A stretch of 8,864 bases of DNA, taken from assembly GCA_021825225.1 (NCBI GenBank), contig JAKAIH010000084.1:1-8864 (forward strand), in the 5' to 3' direction. The notes under the pieces are model-generated. The model was not told the origin of the DNA. It was given only the letters and a program-made list of their open reading frames with translations, and did no database searches. Position numbers and translations under genes: made by a program. Position 1 is the first letter of the stretch. Every line of letters begins with the position of its first letter. The stretch comes from Pseudomonadota bacterium. Its GTDB lineage: Bacteria; Pseudomonadota; Gammaproteobacteria; Burkholderiales; SG8-39. This document shows, one piece after another, positions 1 through 5,501 of the stretch.

Positions 1-192
1 AACTGCCCGCTGCCGATATTGCGCGCGAAAAAAGCGCTGACCGAAATGCAAAGCGGCCAGGTGCTGCGCATCGTTTCGACCGATGTCGGCTCGGTCAAGG
101 ATTTCGCGGCTTTCTGCAAGCAGACCGGCAACGAGCTGCTGACCCAGACCGAGGCCAGCAACGAGTACACCTTCTTTCTCAAGCGCAAGTGA
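1..192 (+). CDS. TusA-family sulfurtransferase, C-terminal part (5' end outside window)
   Basis: The open frame starts at base 1 and ends at the TGA at 190-192, giving the last 63 residues of a TusA-like sulfur carrier. The visible part begins N-CPLPIL, which is the TusA signature: the cysteine carries the persulfide and the CPxP turn caps the first helix. It continues with the family's second half, a VSTDVGSVKDF segment followed by AFCKQTGNELL and a final strand ending FFLKRK. Only the initial strand before CPxP is missing, roughly 10-15 residues judging from the family's usual 75-80. TusA proteins pass sulfane sulfur in the cytoplasm between thiol carriers, for tRNA thiolation, molybdenum cofactor synthesis or sulfur oxidation. 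Its closeness to the DsrE/TusA/SQR operon downstream favours a role in sulfur oxidation, but a 258-bp gap separates them. I do not assign tusA because the family has many paralogues. Confidence 0.92.
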   Translation, partial: NCPLPILRAKKALTEMQSGQVLRIVSTDVGSVKDFAAFCKQTGNELLTQTEASNEYTFFLKRK

Positions 193-197
193 TGCGC

Positions 198-226
198 GCG
201 GCTGCGGGCGCAGCGCTCGCAGCCGC
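198..226 (+). terminator. Stem-loop after the first TusA gene, possible terminator
   Basis: Perfect 9-bp inverted repeat GCGGCTGCG / CGCAGCCGC with an 11-nt loop, beginning 5 nt after the TusA stop codon. Position and stability suggest transcription termination or mRNA 3'-end protection. There is no run of T after it, so it is not a textbook intrinsic terminator. Confidence 0.4.
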
Positions 227-437
227 CAGATGAGAATCGGTAATACTGCTGGATCGAACAGGCGGCGTTATGGATTGCTAAATCCCTGGGCTCGGCGTAG
301 TCTTTTTCCACGAATTTGCAGCGCGCCGCCATAGTCGTTTCAGACCAGCGGCGGGCGAAACCGCAGCCTGCGGTGCGTAGAAGGGCCTTAGCCCCGCCGC
401 CGCCGGTATCCGCTCGGGCGCGTCGATTCGATTTTTC

Positions 438-443
438 AGGAGG
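438..443 (+). promoter_or_regulatory. Ribosome binding site deciding the GTG start at 451
   Basis: A perfect AGGAGG, 7 nt before GTG at 451. The same frame is open further upstream to an ATG at 316, but that ATG has no ribosome site and the extra 45 residues are arginine/alanine/proline-rich with no resemblance to DsrE proteins. The GTG is therefore the start. Confidence 0.85.
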
Positions 444-450
444 TGGGACC

Positions 451-843
451 GTGGCAGCACAAAAGATCTGCGTGGTGGTGGTATCCGGAACCCGCGAGCG
501 CCTGCAAATGGCGGCGATGGCGGCCTCAGTCGCCGCCGTGAGCGGCATCGAAGTCACCATATTCCTGTCCATGAACGCGGTGCCGCATTTCATCAAGGGC
601 GCCCCGGGCAATGCGCCCAGCGAGGGCGCTTTCGGCGATCTGCTGGTGACGAAGAAGGCGCCGGATTTCAAGACCCTGTTCCGCCAGGCGGTCGAGCTCG
701 GCGATGCGAAAATTCTGCCCTGCTCGATGGCGCTGGACATCGCCGGCATCGACACCGATACGCTGGAACCGTTCGTGGGCGAGCCGACCGGGCTGACCGC
801 ATTCCTGAACGCGGCCGCAGATGCCCAGGTCTGGACGTTCTAA
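451..843 (+). CDS. DsrE-family sulfur carrier protein
   Basis: A 130-residue protein of the DsrE/DsrF-like fold, small cytoplasmic proteins that bind sulfane sulfur on a conserved cysteine and exchange it with TusA. The first strand (KICVVVVSGTRERLQMA, about 5-21) and the helix after it match the fold. VTIFLSMNAV (35-44) is the second strand and its loop. Cys91 in ILPCSMALDIAGI sits in the position of the sulfur-binding cysteine, and the protein ends ADAQVWTF, typical of the DsrE2-type group. A second cysteine, Cys7, lies in the first strand. The start is GTG at 451. Only 22 nt separate its stop from the next TusA-like gene, so the two are almost certainly co-transcribed and probably work as a carrier pair. 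Close relatives are found beside sHdr or rhodanese genes; here the partners are an SQR-like flavoprotein and DUF1641. Confidence 0.88.
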   Translation: MAAQKICVVVVSGTRERLQMAAMAASVAAVSGIEVTIFLSMNAVPHFIKGAPGNAPSEGAFGDLLVTKKAPDFKTLFRQAVELGDAKILPCSMALDIAGIDTDTLEPFVGEPTGLTAFLNAAADAQVWTF

Positions 844-865
844 TTCGTAGCGAGGAGGCGCAACA

Positions 866-1096
866 ATGGCGGAGAAGAAAATCATCGACGGCCGCGGCAG
901 CTTCTGCCCGGGACCGCTGATGGAATTGATCGGCGTGCTGAAAATGTCGCAAATCGGCGACGAGCTCGAAGTGCTGTCCAACGACAAGGGCTCGGCCAAG
1001 GACATCCCCGAGTGGGTGCACAAGGTGGGCCACGAGCACGTGTCGACGACCGAAGAGGCGGGTGTCTGGCATATAACGGTGAGGAAATCCAAATAG
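866..1096 (+). CDS. TusA-like sulfur carrier with CPGP motif
   Basis: A 76-residue TusA-family protein that carries sulfur as a persulfide on Cys14, in the motif GSFCPGPLMELIGVLK. The CPGP form, rather than the CPLP form of the first TusA in this window, is common in TusA paralogues embedded in dissimilatory sulfur clusters. The middle strand ELEVLSNDKGSAKDIPEW matches the family's second half, with K-D-I-P-E-W as the start of the second helix. The ATG at 866 has AGGAGG at 853-858 with 7-nt spacing. It lies 22 nt after the DsrE gene and 60 nt before the SQR-like gene. The expected partner is the DsrE protein just upstream. Confidence 0.9.
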   Translation: MAEKKIIDGRGSFCPGPLMELIGVLKMSQIGDELEVLSNDKGSAKDIPEWVHKVGHEHVSTTEEAGVWHITVRKSK

Positions 1097-1145
1097 CGCG
1101 AAGCAAGCCCAAAAAAAGGGAGCTGTTGTAATCGATGTCAACCTG

Positions 1146-1153
1146 AGGAGGTG
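1146..1153 (+). promoter_or_regulatory. Ribosome binding site deciding the ATG start at 1157
   Basis: A strong AGGAGGTG lies directly before ATG at 1157. A GTG at 1151 is in frame but overlaps this ribosome site and has none of its own, so ATG 1157 is the better start. Confidence 0.8.
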
Positions 1154-1156
1154 GGA

Positions 1157-2296
1157 ATGAAAATACTCATAATCGGCGGCGGCATGGGCGGCACCATCCT
1201 GGCGAACAATCTGGCGCGGCGGCTGAGCACCGAGCTGCGATCGGGGAAAGCGCGCATCACCATGCTCTCGGCGTCGGACCGGCATCTGTATCAGCCCGGC
1301 TTGCTCTACCTTGCGATCGGCCGCAGTACGCCGGATGCGCTGTATCGCGATCAGGCGGGTCTGCTCGAGCAGGGCATCGAATTCCACGTCGATCCGGTGG
1401 AGGAATTCAAGCTCGACAATAACCAGGTCAAGGCGAAAAGCGGCAAGACCTACGATTACGACGTGCTGGTGATCGCCACCGGTTCGCGCATGGTTCCCGA
1501 AGAGGTGAAAGGCCTGGCGGAGAACGCGGAGTTCTTCTATACGGAGGAGTCGGCGCTGAAGATGATGCGCCGGCTGCAGGATTTCCAGGGCGGTAAAGTG
1601 GTGATCACCGTGGGCGTGCCGCACAAGTGCCCGATGGCGCCGCTGGAAATCACGTTCATGCTGCACGACTACTTCAAGGAGCGCGGCCTCGCCGACAAGG
1701 TGAAGCTGCACTACACCTACCCGATCAACCGGGTGCACAGCCTGGAGAACGTCGCCAAGTGGGCCGCGCCCGAATTCGACCGGCTGGGCATCGGCTACGA
1801 GACGTTTTTCAACATCAAGGAAGTGGACGGGGCGAAGAAGGTGCTGCGCAGCGAGGAGGGCTCGGAAGTGGCCTACGACCTGCTGATCGCGATCCCGGCG
1901 CACCGCGGCATGGAGGTGATCGAGAAGAACAAGCTGGGCCAGAACGGCTGGATTCCGACCAACCGCAACAAGCTCAACATGGAAGGGCGCACGAACGTAT
2001 TCGTGATCGGCGACACCACCAACATTCCGATCAGCAAGGCCGGCTCGACCGCGCATTTCGAGGCCGAAACCCTGGGCGAGAATATCGCGGCGATGGTGAA
2101 AATGGGCATGACCACGCCGGTGCGCGATTACGACGGCAAGGTATTCTGCTTCATCGAGGCGGGCCTGGACCGCGCGACCTACGCCATGTTCAACTACCAG
2201 AATCCGCCCGATCCCAAGGCGCCGACCCGCGCCATGCACTGGTTCAAGATGGCCTACAACAAACTGTACTGGGCCTCCGCACGTGGACTACTGTAG
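1157..2296 (+). CDS. Sulfide:quinone oxidoreductase-like FAD flavoprotein
   Basis: A 379-residue flavoprotein of the SQR/FCC family in the two-dinucleotide-binding-domain fold. The N-terminus is the FAD-binding Rossmann motif GGGMGG (7-12). DRHLYQPGLLYLAIG (41-55) is the characteristic SQR segment. VIATGS (105-110) and VFVIGDTTN (281-289) are the second and third FAD contacts. Cys158 in PHKCPMAPLE and Cys331 in KVFCFIEAG correspond to the redox-active pair that receives sulfide sulfur; these are the only two cysteines. The third cysteine found near position 127 in classical SQRs is absent. The C-terminal HWFKMAYNKLYWASARGLL (361-379) looks like the amphipathic helix that docks SQR on the cytoplasmic membrane. 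The reaction would be oxidation of sulfide or a protein persulfide with transfer of electrons to quinone. Co-transcription with DsrE, TusA and DUF1641 genes suggests that the product sulfur goes to protein carriers. The exact substrate is inferred. Confidence 0.85.
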   Translation: MKILIIGGGMGGTILANNLARRLSTELRSGKARITMLSASDRHLYQPGLLYLAIGRSTPDALYRDQAGLLEQGIEFHVDPVEEFKLDNNQVKAKSGKTYDYDVLVIATGSRMVPEEVKGLAENAEFFYTEESALKMMRRLQDFQGGKVVITVGVPHKCPMAPLEITFMLHDYFKERGLADKVKLHYTYPINRVHSLENVAKWAAPEFDRLGIGYETFFNIKEVDGAKKVLRSEEGSEVAYDLLIAIPAHRGMEVIEKNKLGQNGWIPTNRNKLNMEGRTNVFVIGDTTNIPISKAGSTAHFEAETLGENIAAMVKMGMTTPVRDYDGKVFCFIEAGLDRATYAMFNYQNPPDPKAPTRAMHWFKMAYNKLYWASARGLL

Positions 2297-2308
2297 CCGG
2301 GAGGAAAC

Positions 2309-3100
2309 ATGAACGCAGAGGCGAAAGACTCCTCCGGCGCGCTGGAGGAACTCGCAGGCGTCGCGACCGCGGCACGCGATGCGATGACCGAGGATATCAT
2401 CGGCCGCGTTGCCGGCAGTGCCGCCGATGCGATGGACCTGGTCGACAAGATCAACCGCAGCGGGCTGTCCAAGGCGATACCGCAGCTGGCGCAGATGGTC
2501 GAAAACGGCGACCTGCAGCGGCTGGTGAATCTTGCGCGCATCTACGGTTCGGCCGAGGATGCGCTGACCGAGGAGATGGTGGGGCGCATCGCCGACGCGG
2601 CAGGCGGGGGGCTGAGCCTGCTCGACCAGGTCCACCGTTCGGGTCTGGAGAAAGCGCTGCCGGTGCTGACGCGGCTGGTCGCGGACGGCGATATCGAGCG
2701 CCTGGCGCAGCTCGCGCGCGTCTACGGCGCGGCGCAGGATGCGCTGTCCGAAGAAATCGTCGGCCGCCTGGCCGAAGCCGCGAGCGAAGGGCTGTCGCTG
2801 CTGGACCGGCTCAACCGCGGCGGCGCGGGCCGGCTGGTCGAGATGCTGGCGAAGCTCGAGGCGAGCGGGTCGCTCGAGCGCGTTGCTGCGCTGCTGCCGA
2901 CCTTCGTCGACCGGCTCGACATGGTGGGCGGGCTGCTCGAGGCCATGGAAACGGCCGCAAAGCAGGCCGAGGCCGAGCGCACCGAGGGCGGCATCGTGTC
3001 GATGTGGCGCATGCTCACCGACGCGCGCACGCAGGAGACGCTGCGCTTCATGCTCGCCCTGGGGCAGCATATGCACGAGCGCTACGCGCGCCGGACCTGA
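2309..3100 (+). CDS. DUF1641-type repeat protein associated with the SQR-like flavoprotein
   Basis: A 263-residue, cysteine-free, alanine/leucine-rich helical protein with no signal peptide or membrane span. Residues 22-201 are three tandem copies of a 60-residue unit. Each copy has the pattern A-x-D-A-(L/M)-(T/S)-E-(D/E)-(I/M)-(I/V)-G-R, then L-(V/L)-D-x-(I/V/L)-(N/H)-R, and ends in LARIYG, LARVYG or the divergent ALLPTF. The tail (about 202-263), DMVGGLLEAME then GGIVSMWRMLTD and FMLALGQHMHE, is the region I associate with the DUF1641 family. Genes of that family regularly sit next to SQR-like genes in sulfur oxidisers. The ATG follows GGGAGGA at 2299-2305, 12 nt after the SQR stop, so co-expression is tight. 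The function is unknown. A scaffold or membrane-associated partner of the flavoprotein is plausible, because repeat units of this size often make protein-protein surfaces. Confidence 0.8.
   Translation: MNAEAKDSSGALEELAGVATAARDAMTEDIIGRVAGSAADAMDLVDKINRSGLSKAIPQLAQMVENGDLQRLVNLARIYGSAEDALTEEMVGRIADAAGGGLSLLDQVHRSGLEKALPVLTRLVADGDIERLAQLARVYGAAQDALSEEIVGRLAEAASEGLSLLDRLNRGGAGRLVEMLAKLEASGSLERVAALLPTFVDRLDMVGGLLEAMETAAKQAEAERTEGGIVSMWRMLTDARTQETLRFMLALGQHMHERYARRT
2372..2911 (+). repeat. Three in-frame 180-bp tandem coding repeats
   Basis: The units are 2372-2551, 2552-2731 and 2732-2911, each encoding 60 residues with no length change between copies. Units two and three are closest (DAL-T/S-EE-M/I-VGR, LSLLD). 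Unit one is more diverged (DAMTEDIIGR, MDLVDKINR). The nucleotide sequence has diverged far more than the protein, which points to an old duplication held by selection. Confidence 0.85.
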
Positions 3101-3119
3101 GGCCGCGCTATCGGGTGAA

Positions 3120-3141
3120 ACCGGCCGCCGCGGCGGCCGGT
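3120..3141. terminator. Perfect GC-rich palindrome between convergent genes, likely bidirectional terminator
   Basis: A 22-bp perfect palindrome, each arm ACCGGCCGCCG and its complement. It lies 20 bp after the DUF1641 stop and touches the stop codon of the convergent AhpD-like gene. A folded RNA would form an 8-9-bp GC stem from either strand. No T-run follows on either side, so termination may be Rho-assisted or the structure may simply stabilise the 3' ends. Confidence 0.45.
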
Positions 3142-3488
3142 CAGGCCGGCTGGCGAAATTCGTCGTAGGCGCGCAGCACGTCCGCTGCGTACATCAGCGA
3201 AGGGCCGCCGCCCATATAGACTGCCACCGCCAGGGTTTCGTTGATCTGCTCGCGCGTCGCGCCCAGGCGCACCAGCGCCTTGACGTGAAAGCCGATGCAG
3301 CCGTCGCAGCGGGTGGAAACGCTGATCGCCAGCGCGATCAGCTCCTTGTGCAGCTCCGACAGTATGCCCGGCGCCATCGCGCCCTTGGCCATGGCGCTGA
3401 AGCCGGTCATGGCTTCGGCGGCTTCCTTGCGCAAAGGCAGCAGCGCCTGATTGATATCCTGGGTGATTTGTTTGAAAGACTTGCTCAT
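3141..3488 (-). CDS. AhpD-like carboxymuconolactone decarboxylase family protein
   Basis: A 115-residue all-helical protein of the CMD/AhpD family. It carries the complete AhpD redox signature E-x11-C-x2-C-x3-H: Glu49, Cys61, Cys64 and His68 within ELIALAISVSTRCDGCIGFH. These residues form a thiol-disulfide active site that reduces hydroperoxides or partner disulfides, so a thiol-redox role is more likely than decarboxylation. GATREQINETLAVAVYMGGGPSLMYAAD (76-103) is the typical second half. The start ATG (complement of 3486-3488) has GGAGAA at 3494-3499 with 5-nt spacing; the same frame is open further upstream but lacks a ribosome site there. The gene converges on the sulfur operon and diverges from the flavoprotein reductase. 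A role in handling persulfide or oxidative stress beside sulfur enzymes is inference. Confidence 0.85.
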   Translation of the reverse strand: MSKSFKQITQDINQALLPLRKEAAEAMTGFSAMAKGAMAPGILSELHKELIALAISVSTRCDGCIGFHVKALVRLGATREQINETLAVAVYMGGGPSLMYAADVLRAYDEFRQPA

Positions 3489-3548
3489 GCGGATTCTCCG
3501 GTGGGATCGATCATGCGGCATTTTACGACCCGGGGCCGCGCAGCGCTG

Positions 3549-3581
3549 CACGGACGGCGGGCTGTCACGGACGGCGGGCTG
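3549..3581. repeat. 16-bp direct repeat in a divergent promoter region
   Basis: Two exact copies of CACGGACGGCGGGCTG at 3549-3564 and 3566-3581, one base apart (17-bp period). They lie in the 156-bp divergent intergenic region between the AhpD-like gene and the HTH-reductase gene. A regulator binding site or a simple slippage duplication could explain them. No clear promoter elements are seen nearby. Confidence 0.6.
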
Positions 3582-3644
3582 GACAAGCTGCGCGCCCCGG
3601 CCTAGCCTGTAGCGCGGTGACCCACGCTGTTTCAGGAGCAAGGC

Positions 3645-5108
3645 ATGCGACAACTGCTCAGCCTGTCCAGGGCGGCGCGACTCGTCGGTGTGGCGCGCGG
3701 CGTGCTGCAGCAGAAAATCCAGAGCGGCGAGCTGCGCTCCTTCGACGGCATGGTGTCCGGCGAAGATCTGCTGCTCCTGTACCCCGAGGTCAGGCTGGAA
3801 AGCGAAGTCGGCTTCGAACGCGTCTCCAGGATCAAGGAAGAAGCCTTCGGCCGGCGCGTGCGCGAGCGCATGCTGCCCAGCCAGGAAATCCTGTCGCAGC
3901 GCCTGTTCGAGCAGAGCCGCGAGCTCACCGACCTGCGCGCGCACCTGCAGCGCTATCACGCCATGGTGGTACGGTTGCGCGAGCGCCTGAGCGAGGAGGA
4001 GGCGGGCGCAACGCAGGCGGCGCGCGCCAGTGCGGCGCGGCTGGGTGCGCTGCTGGAGCGCGAACTCGAAGCGGTGCTGGGCGAGGCTGCGGCGCCGAAT
4101 GCGCTCGCGGTAATGGATGATATGCTGCGCGTGATGTCAGCCCATGTCCTCGTCCGCCCCAGCCGCCACGAGTTCTTCGTCGACGGCGCCGATACCATAC
4201 TCGAGGCCGCGTTGCGCTCGGGGCTTGCTCTAAATTACGGCTGCAGCAACGGCAATTGCGGGCTGTGCAAGGCGCGCGTGGTGTCGGGCCAGGTGCAGAA
4301 AGTGCGCCACCAGGACTATGTGCTGAGCGAAGCGGAGAAGCAGCAGGGCTACACGCTGCTGTGCTCGCATACGGCGGTCGGCGATCTGGTGATCGAGGCG
4401 CTGGAGTCGGCCGAAGCGGGCGACATTCCACCGCAGCAGATCGTGGCGCAGGTCAAGTCGCTGCAGGTGCTGGACGGGGAGCTCATGCTGCTGCACCTGC
4501 AGACGCCGCGCAGCAAGCGCTTGCGCTTCCTGGCCGGGCAGAACCTTACGCTCTCCGCGGGCGAAGCCTCGGCGCAGCTGCCGATCGCGAGCTGCCCCTG
4601 CGACGACCGCAATCTGCATTTCCATGTCGCGCGCAAGGCGGAGGATGGTTTCGCCAAAACGGTATTTTCCTCGCTGAAGGCCGGCGACCCGGTGACGCTG
4701 TTCGGCCCCTGGGGCGACTTCGTGCTGCATGCGGAGTCGCCGCGCTCCATCCTGTTCCTCGCCTGCGATACCGGCTTTGCGCCGGTCAAGAGCCTGATCG
4801 AGCACGCCATGGCGCTGGAGGTGTCGGAGCGGCTGCATTTGTACTGGCTCGCTACCGGGCCATCCGGACACTACCTCGCCAACCTGTGCCGTTCCTGGGC
4901 CGGTGCGCTGGACAATTTCACCTATGTGCCGGTAACCGCGGAGCAGGGCGGCGCGCCGGAGCTGCTGCGCCGCGTAGCCGCTGACCACGCCGACCTCGCC
5001 GCGTTCGACATCTATCTGGCCGGGGCCGGGCCCTTCGTCGAAGCCGCTGCGAGCGCGCTGCGCGAACGCGGCTTCCCCGAGGCGCAATTGTCGCTCGCCG
5101 TCGTCTGA
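3645..5108 (+). CDS. HTH/coiled-coil protein fused to a 2Fe-2S ferredoxin:NAD(P)H reductase
   Basis: A 487-residue multidomain protein. Residues 3-48 (LSLSRAARLVGVARGVLQQKI..GELRSFDGMVSGEDLLLLYP) resemble a MerR/excisionase-type winged helix-turn-helix. Residues 58-148 are charged, leucine- and alanine-rich and probably coiled coil. From about 164 a plant-type ferredoxin begins, with ligands Cys200, Cys205, Cys208 and Cys240 (C-x4-C-x2-C...C). An FAD-binding barrel (265-362) and an NAD(P)-binding domain follow, with ACDTGFAPVKSLIE (373-386) and YLAGAGPFVEAA (457-468). The reductase half resembles CDP-6-deoxy-hexulose-3-dehydrase reductases and phenol/methane monooxygenase reductases, moving electrons from NAD(P)H through FAD and 2Fe-2S to an acceptor. 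No oxygenase is present in the window. The usual FAD motif RxYS is replaced by LPIASCPC (312-319). The start has AGGAG at 3634-3638 with 6-nt spacing. Family match is firm for the reductase and tentative for the HTH. Confidence 0.85.
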   Translation: MRQLLSLSRAARLVGVARGVLQQKIQSGELRSFDGMVSGEDLLLLYPEVRLESEVGFERVSRIKEEAFGRRVRERMLPSQEILSQRLFEQSRELTDLRAHLQRYHAMVVRLRERLSEEEAGATQAARASAARLGALLERELEAVLGEAAAPNALAVMDDMLRVMSAHVLVRPSRHEFFVDGADTILEAALRSGLALNYGCSNGNCGLCKARVVSGQVQKVRHQDYVLSEAEKQQGYTLLCSHTAVGDLVIEALESAEAGDIPPQQIVAQVKSLQVLDGELMLLHLQTPRSKRLRFLAGQNLTLSAGEASAQLPIASCPCDDRNLHFHVARKAEDGFAKTVFSSLKAGDPVTLFGPWGDFVLHAESPRSILFLACDTGFAPVKSLIEHAMALEVSERLHLYWLATGPSGHYLANLCRSWAGALDNFTYVPVTAEQGGAPELLRRVAADHADLAAFDIYLAGAGPFVEAAASALRERGFPEAQLSLAVV

Positions 5109-5174
5109 GGGGAGGATGCCGGCAGCTTGCGCGCCGATAAATTGCCTGAGGCGGCCGATTAAAGCGTTCGTTTC

Positions 5175-5204
5175 GCCATGGGCGGCGCGCTGCATTACCA
5201 TGGC
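5175..5204 (+). repeat. Inverted repeat upstream of the small-protein operon
   Basis: Arms GCCATGG (5175-5181) and CCATGGC (5198-5204) form a perfect 7-bp stem around a 16-nt loop, in the 156-bp gap between the reductase gene and the 75-aa gene. It could be an operator or a weak attenuating structure. There is no T-run, so I do not call it a terminator. Confidence 0.4.
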
Positions 5205-5264
5205 CGATGCAAGGCGCGCTGCGGCGCGCGCATTTCCTTCGCCTGCCGATTGCCGGGACTGACC

Positions 5265-5492
5265 ATGCCCTATTACATTTACAGGATTTCCAACTTTCCC
5301 ATCCGCCAGCTGCAGATGCTGGAGCAGCAGGCCGCCTTCGGCGCCGCCTCGGCGCGCGCCAAGCTGCTGCGTGCCGAAGGCGCCGCCGGCGCGGAGGGCG
5401 CGATCAAGGTGATATTCGCCGACAGCGAGCTGCATGCCGAAGACCTGCTGTCCCAGGTGCGCGCGGCGCAGCCCAATCCCGCCGACGACTGA
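5265..5492 (+). CDS. Conserved-looking small protein of unknown function (75 aa)
   Basis: A 75-residue soluble protein with no cysteine and no membrane segment. It opens with an aromatic strand, MPYYIYRIS, then a helical stretch with QLQMLEQQAAFGAASARAKLLRAEG. It ends with a strand and helix, AIKVIFADSELHAEDLLSQVR, and an acidic tail. The pattern (YYIYRI start, Ala-rich helix with LRAE, IKVIFA then AE-LL) recalls small uncharacterised proteins I have seen in beta- and gammaproteobacteria, but I cannot give a family name. The ATG at 5265 is chosen because upstream in-frame starts (such as 5178) lie in sequence unlike this start and overlap an inverted repeat. The ribosome site is weak. Only 9 nt separate it from the next gene, so it is probably the first gene of a three-gene operon. 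Confidence 0.7.
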   Translation: MPYYIYRISNFPIRQLQMLEQQAAFGAASARAKLLRAEGAAGAEGAIKVIFADSELHAEDLLSQVRAAQPNPADD

Positions 5493-5501
5493 GCGCGGGC
5501 G

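Larger units (their letters stand above)
193..450. other. Non-coding gap between the first TusA gene and the dsrE operon
   Basis: No convincing gene lies in these 258 bases. Frames open across the stretch lack ribosome sites and have no family-like sequence. It contains a strong stem-loop at 198-226, a 6-bp stem with a 3-nt loop at 360-374 (ACCGCA/TGCGGT), and a weaker GGATT/AATCC stem at 272-285. The downstream operon promoter probably lies here because the gene at 451 has its own strong ribosome site, but no clear -35/-10 pair is visible. The length of the possible leader leaves room for regulation, though I recognise no riboswitch class. Confidence 0.6.

Noticed and set aside
316..450. ATG at 316 as start of the DsrE-family gene
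   Set aside because: No ribosome site there and the added 45 residues are unlike the family; GTG 451 has a perfect AGGAGG.
668..2239. Long open frame of 523 codons on the minus strand opposite the TusA/SQR genes
   Set aside because: Histidine- and arginine-rich antisense shadow of well-supported plus-strand genes in GC-rich DNA; it has no family resemblance.
2372..2911. Tandem repeats as a CRISPR array or non-coding satellite
   Set aside because: The 180-bp period is in frame, diverged at DNA level and conserved as protein, so it is a coding repeat.
1627..3168. 513-codon plus-strand frame across the SQR-like and DUF1641 genes
   Set aside because: Out-of-frame reading of two genes that have clear ribosome sites and family motifs; no domain recognisable.
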